DNA from: Vibrio tetraodonis
GTDB taxonomy: Bacteria > Pseudomonadota > Gammaproteobacteria > Enterobacterales > Vibrionaceae
DNA length: 64,000 nt
Direction: 5' to 3'
Assembly: GCF_003350295.1 (NCBI RefSeq)
Contig: NZ_QLYY01000020.1
Span: forward strand, 1-64,000
Positions 34,966-45,761 of this stretch are shown here, piece by piece. The notes under the pieces are model-generated. The model was given only the letters and a program-made list of their open reading frames with translations. It was not told the DNA's origin and did not search any database. How positions within the stretch are numbered: position 1 is the stretch's first letter; each line of letters starts with the position of its first letter. The translations under genes were made by a program, and so were the position numbers.

Positions 34966-36825
34966 ATGATGGATCGATTACGCGAGGGCGCAAGCAGCAT
35001 CGCGGTTAAAATTATCCTTGGGATTATTATCCTGTCTTTTGTGTTTGCCGGTGTAGGCAGCTATATCGTAGGTGGAGGTAACAACTCTGCTGCGAAAGTT
35101 GGTAATACTGAAATTGGTCGTGGTGAGTTTGAACAAGCTTACCAGAATGAGAGAAACCGCATGCAAGCCCAGCTTGGCGATTATTTCTCAAACTTGCTGG
35201 CCGATCCGAGCTATGTTGCGTCTTTCCGCAAGTCTGTGCTTGATCGTATGGTTAATGATCTGCTTCTAGAACAGCACGCTCAATCGTTAGGTTTACGTGT
35301 TAGTGACCAACAGGTTAGAAACATGATTGTGGATATGCCTCAGTTTCAAGTTGAAGGGAAATTCGACCAAGAAGTGTATCAAGCTACTTTGCGCCGTGCT
35401 GGATTCAGCCCTGATAGCTTTGCTGAGTATTTACGTCGTGATTTAGTCAGAAACCAATTATTGAGCGCTATACAGGGCAGTGACTTTTCTCTAGAAGGTG
35501 AAGTGGAAGCTCAAAGTAAACTGCTGACCCAAACACGTGAGATTAAGAAAGTCACTCTGTCACTTGCAGACTTTGCTGCCAAAGCAGAACTGTCCGAAGA
35601 CGAAATTAATGATTATTACACGCAAAATTCTGACAAATATACTCGCCCAGAGCAGGTCAAACTTTCTTATATTGAGTTGTCAGCTCAGCAATTAAAAGAC
35701 GCAATTGAGATTTCTGATCAGCAGGCAGAAGAATATTATCAGCTACATCTAGACAAGTATTCCTCAGAGGAACAACGTCGCGTAAGTCACATTTTAGTTG
35801 AAGGTGACGACAAAGCGAAAGCGCAGACAATTCTAGATAAGGTAAATTCAGGTGGTGACTTTGCTACATTGGCTGAAGAGAGTTCTGATGATATAGGTAG
35901 TGCTTCAGAAGGCGGCTCTTTAGGTTGGATTGAGCGTGATGTCATGGACCCAGCGTTTGAAAAAGCGGCATTTGCTTTGAAAAAGGTTGGTGATGTAACG
36001 GGCTTGGTCAAATCAGACTTTGGTTACCACATCATAAAATTGGATGAGTTCAAGAACTCTGTTTCCAAGCCTTATAAAGAGGTTGCTAAAGACATAAAAC
36101 AAGAGCTGCAAGATCAAGAAGCGATTGACCAATTTTATGCATTGCAGAGCAAATTGGAAAAAGTAGCTTTTGAATATCCAGATGCTCTTGATGATGCTGC
36201 TAAAACGATCAACGCCAAGATTCATACCACGGATTTTGTCTCTGAATCGGATGTTCCTGAATTATTGAAAGGGCCTGAGGTATTACAAGCAATTCAAAGT
36301 CCTGAAGTCAAAGAAGATGGCCTTAACTCAGAAGTTATCGAAGTAGCACCCGAACACGTGGTTGTGGTTCGTGTAGAAGATACACGTGAAGAAAAAGTGT
36401 TACCCCTAGATGAGGTTCGTGAACAAGTTGTGGCGTCTTTATCTAAAGTGAAAGGAGAGCAAAGCGCGATAGAGCTGGCTGATAGTCTTGTCGCTGACCT
36501 TAAGAAAGGCAGTCAAGACTTAATGAAGACGAATGGTCTTGTATTTGGCGATTCAGAAAGCATTGATCGCAGCTCCCCTCTTGCTGAAGTTGTCTTCGCA
36601 ATGAAGAAACCAGAACAAGGTCAAGCCGAGTTTGGTCAAGCCAAAGACTTTAATGGCGACATTATTGTTGTAGAATTGACTGAGGTGAAATCTGATGTGG
36701 ATGAGCAGTACAGTCAACAGATTGGCACTCAATTGACTCAGATGAATGCTCAGCAGGATTTATCCGGGCTCATCAGTATTCTTCGTAAAACAACAGATAT
36801 CAAATATTATGCGGTTACCCAGTAA
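34966..36825 (+). CDS. ppiD: Periplasmic folding chaperone PpiD
   Basis: A 619-residue protein anchored by one N-terminal membrane segment (about 13-36, VKIILGIIILSFVFAGVGSYIVG). A SurA-like chaperone domain (GRGEFEQAYQNERNRM...) flanks a central parvulin domain (about 265-355, RVSHILVEGDDKAKAQTILDKV...GGSLGWIERDVMDPAFEKAAF). It assists newly exported proteins at the Sec translocon. GGAGAG lies 10 bases before the ATG. Confidence 0.96.
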   Translation: MMDRLREGASSIAVKIILGIIILSFVFAGVGSYIVGGGNNSAAKVGNTEIGRGEFEQAYQNERNRMQAQLGDYFSNLLADPSYVASFRKSVLDRMVNDLLLEQHAQSLGLRVSDQQVRNMIVDMPQFQVEGKFDQEVYQATLRRAGFSPDSFAEYLRRDLVRNQLLSAIQGSDFSLEGEVEAQSKLLTQTREIKKVTLSLADFAAKAELSEDEINDYYTQNSDKYTRPEQVKLSYIELSAQQLKDAIEISDQQAEEYYQLHLDKYSSEEQRRVSHILVEGDDKAKAQTILDKVNSGGDFATLAEESSDDIGSASEGGSLGWIERDVMDPAFEKAAFALKKVGDVTGLVKSDFGYHIIKLDEFKNSVSKPYKEVAKDIKQELQDQEAIDQFYALQSKLEKVAFEYPDALDDAAKTINAKIHTTDFVSESDVPELLKGPEVLQAIQSPEVKEDGLNSEVIEVAPEHVVVVRVEDTREEKVLPLDEVREQVVASLSKVKGEQSAIELADSLVADLKKGSQDLMKTNGLVFGDSESIDRSSPLAEVVFAMKKPEQGQAEFGQAKDFNGDIIVVELTEVKSDVDEQYSQQIGTQLTQMNAQQDLSGLISILRKTTDIKYYAVTQ

Positions 36826-36857
36826 CACTGCTGGATGAAACTGATAGTATTGTTACC

Positions 36858-36881
36858 AAGGGCTGCTTTCGCAGCCCTTTT
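36858..36881 (+). terminator. Terminator after ppiD
   Basis: AAGGGCTGC pairs with GCAGCCCTT around TTTC, followed by TTC. Confidence 0.8.
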
Positions 36882-36963
36882 CAATTTAGTGACATGCTCC
36901 TTTTGTCTAGTCTGATATGACTTATCGTATCTAGTGCTTGATTAAACTTAAGGAGAAAATTCT

Positions 36964-37264
<301 letters not shown>

Positions 37265-37403
37265 GACACAGGAGTGCTACGCGCTCCTTTTTAATTGAAT
37301 TACCTTTATTACCTCTGGTACAGCTAGATGAGAACCACTATAATTTTACGCCAAATGATAAACTGCGCTGGTGCAGTTGCTTTCAATTAATGTGGAGTAA
37401 TAC

Positions 37404-38084
37404 ATGTCGTCTCATACGCCAGTCGTCACTGTTGATGGACCAAGTGGTGCGGGTAAAGGTACTCTTTGTATGCTTTTGGCAAATAAGCTAGGTTTCCAAC
37501 TATTAGACTCGGGAGCCATCTATCGAGTTTTAGCTCTAGCAGCAATTCACCATGGCGTCGATCTCGAATCAGAGGAGGCATTGGTTCCCTTGGCTACTCA
37601 TTTAGATGTTCAGTTTGTTGCTGAGGGTGAGTTGGTGAAAGTAATTCTTGAAGGCGAAGACGTCTCTGGAGAGTTACGCAAAGAAGAGACAGGTATGGCT
37701 GCGTCAAAAGTCGCTGCTTTCCCAAGGGTCCGTGAAGCTTTACTTCGCCGTCAAAGGTCATTTGCCATCGGTTCAGGTCTAATTGCTGATGGCCGAGATA
37801 TGGGGACTATCGTATTTCCGCACGCAGAAGCCAAGATATTCTTAGATGCTAGTGCTGAGGAGCGCGCACATCGTAGGCTCAAACAGTTGCAAGATAAAGG
37901 TATAAATGTTAAATTTGGCGACCTTTTGTGCGAAATACAAGAGCGTGATGACCGCGATCGCAATCGCCCTGTGGCGCCATTGCGGCCTGCTGATGATGCG
38001 CTCTTGCTTGATTCTACTACCATGACTATCGACGAAGTAGTAGGAAAAGCGCTACAATATATCGAATCTAAGTTGGCAGTATAA
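37404..38084 (+). CDS. cmk: Cytidylate kinase
   Basis: A 226-residue nucleoside monophosphate kinase that phosphorylates CMP and dCMP. The P-loop GPSGAGKGT is at residues 12-20; [13 protein letters not shown] and [23 protein letters not shown] are the substrate-binding and switch blocks. GGAG precedes the ATG. It directly precedes rpsA, as in E. coli. Confidence 0.97.
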   Translation: MSSHTPVVTVDGPSGAGKGTLCMLLANKLGFQLLDSGAIYRVLALAAIHHGVDLESEEALVPLATHLDVQFVAEGELVKVILEGEDVSGELRKEETGMAASKVAAFPRVREALLRRQRSFAIGSGLIADGRDMGTIVFPHAEAKIFLDASAEERAHRRLKQLQDKGINVKFGDLLCEIQERDDRDRNRPVAPLRPADDALLLDSTTMTIDEVVGKALQYIESKLAV

Positions 38085-38187
38085 ACTGCCAAGTAAGGAC
38101 GTTGGTCGCATGGATGATGATCAGCGAAGCTAATAACCCCATGTGGTAGGATACCCGTGGACGTTTAATTTATTGAAGATTAAATAA

Positions 38188-39858
38188 ATGACTGAATCTT
38201 TTGCTCAACTCTTTGAAGAGTTTCTAAATGAAACCGAATTTCAACAAGGTACTATTGTTAAAGGTACTGTAGTCGCTATCGAGAACGGTTTTGTTCTTGT
38301 TGATGCTGGTCTTAAATCTGAGTCTGCAATTCCTGCAGAGCAGTTCAAGAATGCAGCTGGCGAACTAGAAGTAGAAGTTGGTTCTGAAGTAGATGTAGCG
38401 CTAGACGCTGTTGAAGACGGCTTTGGCGAAACTCAACTTTCTCGCGAGAAAGCTAAGCGTCACGAAGCGTGGATTGTTCTTGAGAAAGCTTACGAAGAAG
38501 CTGAAACTGTTGTTGGTATCATCAACGGTAAAGTTAAAGGCGGCTTTACTGTTGAACTAAACGGTATCCGTGCTTTCCTACCAGGCTCACTAGTAGACGT
38601 TCGTCCTATTCGTGACACAGCTCATTTAGAAAACAAAGAGCTAGAGTTCAAAGTTATCAAGCTTGATCAGAAGCGTAACAACGTTGTTGTTTCTCGTCGT
38701 GCAGTTATTGAATCTGAGAACAGCGTTGAGCGTGATGAGCTTCTTGAGTCACTACAAGAAGGTGCAGAAGTTAAAGGTATCGTTAAGAACCTAACTGACT
38801 ACGGTGCATTCGTAGATCTAGGTGGTGTTGACGGTCTTCTACACATTACAGATATGGCTTGGAAGCGTGTTAAGCACCCTTCAGAGATCGTAAATGTTGG
38901 TGATGAAATACAAGTTAAAGTTCTTAAGTTCGACCGTGACCGTACTCGCGTATCTCTAGGTCTTAAGCAGCTAGGTGAAGATCCATGGGTTGCAATCGCT
39001 AAGCGTTACCCAGAAGGTCATAAGCTATCTGGTCGTGTAACTAACCTAACAGACTACGGCTGCTTTGTTGAAATCGAAGAAGGCGTAGAAGGTCTAGTTC
39101 ACGTTTCTGAAATGGATTGGACTAACAAGAACATCCACCCATCTAAAGTTGTTAACGTTGGTGATGAAGTTGAAGTTATGGTTCTTGAGATCGACGAAGA
39201 GCGTCGTCGTATTTCTCTAGGCCTAAAACAATGTAAAGCTAACCCATGGCAATCTTTCGCTGAAGCTCAGGCTAAAGGCGATAAAGTGACTGGTAAGATC
39301 AAGTCTATCACTGACTTTGGTATCTTCATCGGTCTAGAAGGTGGTATTGATGGTCTAGTTCACCTATCTGATATCTCATGGAATGTTGCTGGTGAAGAAG
39401 CAGTACGTGAATACAAGAAAGGTGACGAAATCTCAGCAGTTGTACTAGCTGTAGACGCAGAGCGTGAGCGTATTTCTCTAGGCGTTAAGCAAATGGAAAA
39501 TGATCCATTCAATGCATATGTTGCTGACAATAAGAAAGGTGCTCTAGTTAACGGTACTTGTACTGCAGTAGACACTAAAGGTGCAACTATCGAGCTTGAA
39601 GAAGGTGTCGAAGGTTACATCCGTGCTTCTGAAGTTTCTCGTGACCGTGTAGAAGATGCTTCTCTAATCCTAAGTGTTGGCGATAGCGTTGAAGCGAAGT
39701 TTACTGGTGTAGACCGTAAGAATCGCGTAATCAACCTATCTGTTAAAGCGAAAGATGAAGCTGAAGAGCAAGAAGCGATGGCAACTCTAAACAAAGCAGA
39801 TGAAGCTTCGTTTGGTAATGCAATGGCAGATGCTTTCAAAGCGGCTAAAGGTGAGTAA
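38188..39858 (+). CDS. rpsA: 30S ribosomal protein S1
   Basis: A 556-residue protein with six S1 RNA-binding repeats ([92 protein letters not shown], and a sixth, more divergent one). Codon use is strongly biased, as expected for a highly expressed gene. It binds mRNA leaders for initiation. The 100-bp leader is likely the site of S1 autoregulation, but no specific structure is claimed. Confidence 0.98.
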   Translation: MTESFAQLFEEFLNETEFQQGTIVKGTVVAIENGFVLVDAGLKSESAIPAEQFKNAAGELEVEVGSEVDVALDAVEDGFGETQLSREKAKRHEAWIVLEKAYEEAETVVGIINGKVKGGFTVELNGIRAFLPGSLVDVRPIRDTAHLENKELEFKVIKLDQKRNNVVVSRRAVIESENSVERDELLESLQEGAEVKGIVKNLTDYGAFVDLGGVDGLLHITDMAWKRVKHPSEIVNVGDEIQVKVLKFDRDRTRVSLGLKQLGEDPWVAIAKRYPEGHKLSGRVTNLTDYGCFVEIEEGVEGLVHVSEMDWTNKNIHPSKVVNVGDEVEVMVLEIDEERRRISLGLKQCKANPWQSFAEAQAKGDKVTGKIKSITDFGIFIGLEGGIDGLVHLSDISWNVAGEEAVREYKKGDEISAVVLAVDAERERISLGVKQMENDPFNAYVADNKKGALVNGTCTAVDTKGATIELEEGVEGYIRASEVSRDRVEDASLILSVGDSVEAKFTGVDRKNRVINLSVKAKDEAEEQEAMATLNKADEASFGNAMADAFKAAKGE

Positions 39859-39878
39859 TAACTCTCCTTTATGAAAAA

Positions 39879-39901
39879 AGGAGCCATAGGGCTCCTTTTT
39901 T
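39879..39901 (+). terminator. Terminator after rpsA
   Basis: AGGAGCC pairs with GGCTCCT around ATAG, followed by a run of T. Confidence 0.85.
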
Positions 39902-39923
39902 ATCAATTGAGCTAAAATAGTTT

Positions 39924-40028
39924 TAATACCAATCTCATCAAGTGACTCAAAAAATACGATTCTTCACTAAGCAAAGCGTCGTTTTTATGTCTAGAATAGT
40001 TACCAAGTGTTTGTTGGAATTGGTATTA
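39924..40028. repeat. MITE-like element with TAATACCAAT ends
   Basis: TAATACCAAT at 39924-39933 and its exact complement ATTGGTATTA at 40019-40028 flank a 105-bp non-coding unit between rpsA and ihfB. The ends and inner text resemble short dispersed repeats that I recall from other vibrios. Only one copy is visible here, so its repetitive nature is inference. It lies just upstream of ihfB and may include part of its promoter. Confidence 0.5.
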
Positions 40029-40068
40029 CTTACTATAATAAGTGATAAAATACTCTACGAGGGAAACT

Positions 40069-40350
40069 ATGACAAAGTCTGAACTGATAGAAAGGCTCTG
40101 CGCCGAGCAAACCCATCTTTCAGCTAAAGAGATAGAAGATGCTGTGAAAGACATTTTGGAACACATGGCTTCGACACTAGAAACTGGCGATAGAATTGAA
40201 ATCCGCGGATTTGGTAGTTTTTCTCTTCATTATCGTGAGCCTCGTGTAGGCCGTAACCCTAAAACTGGAGCAAAAGTGGAGCTAGACGGGAAACATGTTC
40301 CTCACTTTAAACCGGGTAAAGAACTGCGTGAACGAGTTAACATCGGCTAA
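40069..40350 (+). CDS. ihfB: Integration host factor beta subunit
   Basis: A 93-residue DNA-bending protein: [27 protein letters not shown], then the DNA arm [21 protein letters not shown] and the C-terminal [14 protein letters not shown]. It pairs with IhfA. The start is at ATG 40069 after GAGGG; nine codons upstream in frame are not protein-like. Confidence 0.97.
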   Translation: MTKSELIERLCAEQTHLSAKEIEDAVKDILEHMASTLETGDRIEIRGFGSFSLHYREPRVGRNPKTGAKVELDGKHVPHFKPGKELRERVNIG

Positions 40351-40368
40351 ACACCCCCCTATTTATTG

Positions 40369-40399
40369 AAAGCGGCATACTAACGTATGCCGCTTTTTT
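40369..40399 (+). terminator. Terminator after ihfB
   Basis: AAAGCGGCATAC pairs with GTATGCCGCTTT around TAAC, with a T run. Confidence 0.88.
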
Positions 40400-40575
40400 A
40401 TCTTAGTGGCTCCCGAACAAACAAATTTTATTATAGTGGCAACACACATAACGCCTACTATCTTAATTTTTTCGCATATATGGTTATTCAGGGAGGAAAT
40501 TCCACAATAGGCATGGTTTGTTTACGGGATTTACTGCATAATCATATCGGCAGATACTTACCTAGGTGCTCCGAT

Positions 40576-40857
40576 ATGAAAATTGTAAAGATTATTATAA
40601 TGCTGGCCTTGTTTCTTATTGCATTGGCTTTAGGTTCTCAAAACCAAGAAGTGGTTAACTTCAATTACTTAATTGCACAAGGCAACTTTCATCTTTCCAC
40701 TTTATTAGGTGTCATTTTCGTGAGTGGTTTTGTGTTAGCATGGGCGATGTTTGGTGGTATTCATTTGCGTTCTCAATTACAGATACGTAAGCTAAAAAAG
40801 CAGGTGAAGAAACTATCACCTACCGATAATCAACCTGAACAGGTTAAAGCCAAATAA
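40576..40857 (+). CDS. lapA: Lipopolysaccharide assembly protein A (DUF1049)
   Basis: A 93-residue inner-membrane protein with two membrane segments (about 5-20 and 41-65) and a basic coiled-coil tail (LRSQLQIRKLKKQVKKL). GSQNQEVVNFNYLIAQG between them is the LapA/YciS signature. It works with LapB in LPS assembly and control of LpxC. The start is ATG 40576; 63 upstream in-frame codons are ignored because the family begins MKxxKxxxxxxLF. Confidence 0.9.
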   Translation: MKIVKIIIMLALFLIALALGSQNQEVVNFNYLIAQGNFHLSTLLGVIFVSGFVLAWAMFGGIHLRSQLQIRKLKKQVKKLSPTDNQPEQVKAK

Positions 40858-40882
40858 AGTTTACAGGTAAGCTTTTAACTCA

Positions 40883-42052
40883 ATGTTAGAAATACTCTTC
40901 TTGCTTTTACCAATAGCCGCAGCATACGGTTGGTACATGGGTAATCGTAGTGCCCAGCAAGACAAGCAGAAACACTCAAATCAGATTTCTCGTCAATATG
41001 TGACGGGTCTGAACCTGCTTTTGTCCGATCAGTCTGACAAGGCGGTCGATCATTTTATCGAATTACTTCAAGTCGATAACGAAACGATTGATACACATTT
41101 AGCTTTGGGCAACTTGTTTCGGTCGAGAGGAGAGGTCGATCGCGCTATACGAATCCACCAAAATTTAATTTCACGGTCCGGGTTAACCATAGAGCAAAAA
41201 AATATAGCCCTTCAACAACTTGCAAAAGACTATATGGCATCGGGTTTTCTTGACCGTGCAGAGAAAATTTTTGAGCAATTGGTTGATGAGCCAGAGCATA
41301 AAGAAGCTGCTTTACAACAGTTGGTCTCTATTTACCAACAAACAAGGGAATGGTCTAAAGCGATTCAATATGCGTCTCAACTTGTTAAGCTTGGCCGCAA
41401 GCGGATGCGAATCAACATAGCCCACTTTTGGTGTGAGCTCGCCATGCAAGAGCAGGCCGAAGGTGACAGCAATCGTGCTATTTTACACTTTAAGCGCGCC
41501 TTATCTGAAGATCCTAAGTGTGCTAGGGCGAGTATCGCACTTGGCAAGTTGTACTTAGAAAATGAAGATTACAACAATACCATCAAGTATATGGAGATGG
41601 TACTGGAGCAAGACATAGATTTTGTAAGTGAAGTTTTGCCCACGCTGGCTGAATGCTACCATCACCTTGGCCAAGAAGAAGAGTTATTGGATTTCTTGCG
41701 CCAGTGTATAGCAGTCAAAGCAGGTGTTTCGGCTGAGTTAATGCTTGCCCAAATGGTCGCTCAACATGAAGACTCTGGATCGGCGCAAGAACTTCTTACA
41801 CGTCAATTGGTTAAGAACCCGACCATGAAGGGTTTTTATCGTTTGATGGATTACCATTTGAGTGAAGCGGAGGAAGGGCGAGCTAAGGCCAGTCTTCAAA
41901 CGTTACAAAAGTTGGTGGGAGAGCAGTTAAAGGTCAAGCCTCATTACAGATGCCGTAAATGTGGATTTTCGACGCATTCTATGTATTGGCACTGTCCTTC
42001 TTGTAAAGGTTGGGGGACGATTAAGCCAATCCGAGGATTGGATGGAGAATGA
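40883..42052 (+). CDS. lapB: Lipopolysaccharide assembly protein B
   Basis: A 389-residue protein with a short N-terminal membrane anchor (LEILFLLLPIAAAYGWYMGNRSA), nine or so TPR repeats and a C-terminal rubredoxin-like metal site (CRKCGFSTHSMYWHCPSCKGWGT). In E. coli LapB recruits FtsH to degrade LpxC, setting LPS levels. It follows lapA by 25 bp and precedes pyrF, the usual order. Confidence 0.95.
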   Translation: MLEILFLLLPIAAAYGWYMGNRSAQQDKQKHSNQISRQYVTGLNLLLSDQSDKAVDHFIELLQVDNETIDTHLALGNLFRSRGEVDRAIRIHQNLISRSGLTIEQKNIALQQLAKDYMASGFLDRAEKIFEQLVDEPEHKEAALQQLVSIYQQTREWSKAIQYASQLVKLGRKRMRINIAHFWCELAMQEQAEGDSNRAILHFKRALSEDPKCARASIALGKLYLENEDYNNTIKYMEMVLEQDIDFVSEVLPTLAECYHHLGQEEELLDFLRQCIAVKAGVSAELMLAQMVAQHEDSGSAQELLTRQLVKNPTMKGFYRLMDYHLSEAEEGRAKASLQTLQKLVGEQLKVKPHYRCRKCGFSTHSMYWHCPSCKGWGTIKPIRGLDGE

Positions 42053-42057
42053 TATAA

Positions 42058-42096
42058 ATGCAGCTATCAGAGTTATCTGTTAGCTGCATTTTTTTA
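42058..42096 (+). terminator. Terminator between lapB and pyrF
   Basis: ATGCAGCTA pairs with TAGCTGCAT across 14 bases, followed by TTTTTTT. Confidence 0.8.
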
Positions 42097-42125
42097 GTTA
42101 CAAGAAAAACAAGTTAGGAGATGAA

Positions 42126-42824
42126 ATGATCGACCAAAAAGTAATTGTCGCACTGGATTATGATAGCCAAGCTGATGCGCTTGAGTTTATAGACAGAATT
42201 GATCCTGCGTCATGTCGCCTCAAAGTTGGTAAGGAGATGTTTACGCTCTTTGGTCCTGATTTTGTCAAGCTGCTGCATCAAAGAGGTTTTTCGGTTTTCT
42301 TGGACCTTAAGTTTCATGATATACCGAATACTTGTTCTAAAGCGGTACGCGCAGCGGCGGAACTTGGAGTGTGGATGGTGAATGTGCATGCAAGTGGTGG
42401 CGAGCGTATGATGCAGGCTTCAAGAGATATTCTTGAACCATATGGAAAGGAGCGCCCACTACTAATAGGTGTCACTGTGTTAACCAGTATGGAGCAACAG
42501 GATCTATTGGGAATTGGTGTTGATGTTGCACCGCAAGAGCATGTTGTTCGCCTAGCTACTCTTGCGAAAAATTCAGGTTTAGACGGCGTAGTGTGTTCTG
42601 CTCAAGAATCTCGTATGCTCAAAAGTACATTAGGTCAGTCTTTTAACCTAGTAACACCTGGCATTCGCCCTGTGGGATCAGAGGTTGGCGATCAGAAGCG
42701 CATTATGACGCCGGTTGATGCGATAGAAGCGGGGTCTGACTATTTGGTTATTGGTCGCCCCATAACTCAGTCTCCGCACCCCGCAGACGTTCTGGCAGAA
42801 ATAAATCGAACTCAAGGATATTAA
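42126..42824 (+). CDS. pyrF: Orotidine 5'-phosphate decarboxylase
   Basis: A 232-residue TIM-barrel enzyme for the last step of UMP synthesis. The catalytic [10 protein letters not shown] tetrad motif, VIVALDYDS start and TPGIRP phosphate-binding block are intact. GGAG precedes the ATG by four bases. It converges on miaE. Confidence 0.97.
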   Translation: MIDQKVIVALDYDSQADALEFIDRIDPASCRLKVGKEMFTLFGPDFVKLLHQRGFSVFLDLKFHDIPNTCSKAVRAAAELGVWMVNVHASGGERMMQASRDILEPYGKERPLLIGVTVLTSMEQQDLLGIGVDVAPQEHVVRLATLAKNSGLDGVVCSAQESRMLKSTLGQSFNLVTPGIRPVGSEVGDQKRIMTPVDAIEAGSDYLVIGRPITQSPHPADVLAEINRTQGY

Positions 42825-42833
42825 GCTTCTTGT

Positions 42834-43610
42834 TTAGCGCGCTAACGGCGCACCGCTGTGAAATTTAAAGTCATTATCGGGGCTGGAAATCAAATCGGCC
42901 TCTAATTGACCAAAATATGCGACTCTTTGTGTGATATCTTCTCCGGCGATATCCTCTGCTAAGGTTAGGTAATCTTGGTAATGACGAGCTTCTGAACGTA
43001 GCAATGAGATGTAAAACTTTGCAATGTCCTCTTCCATGTGGGGAGCAAGTTTGGCAAAGCGTTCACAAGAACGAGCCTCAATGTAGGCACCAATGATTAA
43101 CTTATCGGTTAACGCTTGGGGCTCATGAGTAGCCATGTGAGAGAGTAGCCCTTTAGCGTAGCGGCTGGCTTGGACTGGCTCATAAGCAATATTGCGCTGA
43201 TCCATAATTTCAAGAACTTGATAAAAGTGGTGCAGCTCTTCTTTGATTAGCATGACCATTTTATCTATCAGGTCTTGGCTATAGGGTGACGTTGATTTTG
43301 CTATGATGGCTTTGGAAATGCTGCTCTTACCTTTAAGCGTTTTTAGGTTGCCGATTTTTCGGTAGGCAAAATCTTCATAAGGCTTGAACCAATCGAGTAA
43401 GTTTTGGGTACTTTGTGTGTCTACTGCATATCTTCGAATCAGATACATAGCCGATTGCCCAGCTTTAAGCTCGCACATTAGGTGATCGATTAATATGGTA
43501 TTTAGGTTCTCAGGTCTCTTGGCTTCATCTATCCACGACTCAGGGGTAGGGCACTTAAGAAACCCATATATAGGTTCCAGTAAATCATTGTAGCTATTTA
43601 AATCGGTCAT
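42834..43610 (-). CDS. miaE: tRNA 2-methylthio-N6-isopentenyladenosine hydroxylase
   Basis: A 258-residue non-haem diiron monooxygenase that hydroxylates ms2i6A at position 37 of tRNAs. The ferritin-like iron ligands appear in LIKEELHHFYQVLE and RSEARHYQDY, with IEARSCERFAKLAPH between. The ATG at 43610 is preferred to the GTG one codon upstream. It shares its 3' side with pyrF, 9 bp away. Confidence 0.93.
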   Translation of the reverse strand: MTDLNSYNDLLEPIYGFLKCPTPESWIDEAKRPENLNTILIDHLMCELKAGQSAMYLIRRYAVDTQSTQNLLDWFKPYEDFAYRKIGNLKTLKGKSSISKAIIAKSTSPYSQDLIDKMVMLIKEELHHFYQVLEIMDQRNIAYEPVQASRYAKGLLSHMATHEPQALTDKLIIGAYIEARSCERFAKLAPHMEEDIAKFYISLLRSEARHYQDYLTLAEDIAGEDITQRVAYFGQLEADLISSPDNDFKFHSGAPLAR

Positions 43611-43620
43611 CACTTTTTCA

Positions 43621-43648
43621 AAAATAAAAAGGCCGCTTAAGCGACCTT
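43621..43648 (-). terminator. Terminator upstream of miaE, for the preceding minus-strand gene
   Basis: AAGGCCGCTTAAGCGACCTT is a near-perfect palindrome; on the minus strand it is followed by TTTTATTTT. It lies 26 bp after the unknown coiled-coil gene. Confidence 0.75.
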
Positions 43649-43673
43649 CGGTAAACTAAGTCTGGCAATTATA

Positions 43674-44435
43674 TTACCATTTTTTCTTTTCTCCAAAGAG
43701 CTCATCCATATCGCTTTTGCGTTCGTCTTCCATCTGGTGGAGGTCTTCGGCACTTTTAGACTGGCGTTTTTGCTCTAGGTCGTCATGCATTTGCTGAAGC
43801 TTTTCCCGAGCTTGATTGGAGTAATTGTCATTTTTTGTGCTCAGTGCATCTAAGCCCTTTTTCACCAATTGAAGGGCTGTGCCTGGTTGACCACGTACAA
43901 TCGCATCGTTAGCCCGCTTAAGGACATTTTCAATGTTAATACGGACCTGAATTGTTTCTAAGCGCGCGTTCTCAGCTACATAGGCTTGCGTGTCAAAACG
44001 CCCTTTGTTGTGTTCACTTCGAATCGTGTCTCGTAAACGCTTGACCAGCTTTAACATCACTATGGCTTGCTTGTCGCTACTCGGCGTTTTAAAAGCAGTA
44101 CTTTCACCGCCACTCTTGTCATTTTTCAGCTGGGTGATTTGTTGTTTAACGTGAACGAGTCTCTGCTCTAGTTGTTTATTCTTGGGATCTAGTTCGTACA
44201 TGCTTTGGACCGAATCTAGTATTCGGGTGTTGAGGCAAACCAATAAGTCTTTACTGTATGGTAAGTGGTTTGCGTGACCGATGAGCTCTTCCGTCGCATC
44301 TATCATTGCTAAATATCTCACGCTTTCCTGCTTTTTGGCCGATTCAACTTTGACCTTGTACTGAAGCATGATGTTATAGCCAAGTACTAAGACCAATAAG
44401 ATGGCGACTAAAGCTATGATTAACCCAATATTCAT
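43674..44435 (-). CDS. Unknown inner-membrane protein with coiled coil
   Basis: A 253-residue protein with one N-terminal membrane segment (residues 3-24, IGLIIALVAILLVLVLGYNIML) and a long, charged, mostly helical remainder. It has heptad-like stretches around 80-110 and 200-250 and ends in a Lys-rich DELFGEKKKW. I do not recognise a named family; it looks like a conserved Vibrio protein that would project into the cytoplasm, given basic residues after the anchor. It diverges from cysB with 292 bp between. CGGAAT precedes the ATG. Confidence 0.8.
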   Translation of the reverse strand: MNIGLIIALVAILLVLVLGYNIMLQYKVKVESAKKQESVRYLAMIDATEELIGHANHLPYSKDLLVCLNTRILDSVQSMYELDPKNKQLEQRLVHVKQQITQLKNDKSGGESTAFKTPSSDKQAIVMLKLVKRLRDTIRSEHNKGRFDTQAYVAENARLETIQVRINIENVLKRANDAIVRGQPGTALQLVKKGLDALSTKNDNYSNQAREKLQQMHDDLEQKRQSKSAEDLHQMEDERKSDMDELFGEKKKW

Positions 44436-44709
44436 AAATTCCGTATCTTTTGTTGGCTAGCATTTAAGGATACACGATTCTTATGAACCACTGCATCTAT
44501 TTTATATTATTACGTTTCTTAGGCTAATTATTAACGAAAACTCTGATCCATGGGTAATTTTTGAGTTATTGATTGCAAAAAAATGCGTCCAATTCAGAAA
44601 TTGCTCATTAGAAACCATCCAAATGCCTCCTTGGGCTATCAATTTATATCAAGAGGCGTTATAACTAAATATTATAATCTATGTTTGTCCATCGTGGGGC
44701 ATTGGGTAA

Positions 44710-45702
<993 letters not shown>

Positions 45703-45761
45703 CTCGTAAGCTTCACTCATTCTGTGAATTACCCCATAATTTATGCTGAGCTGGTAAAAGT

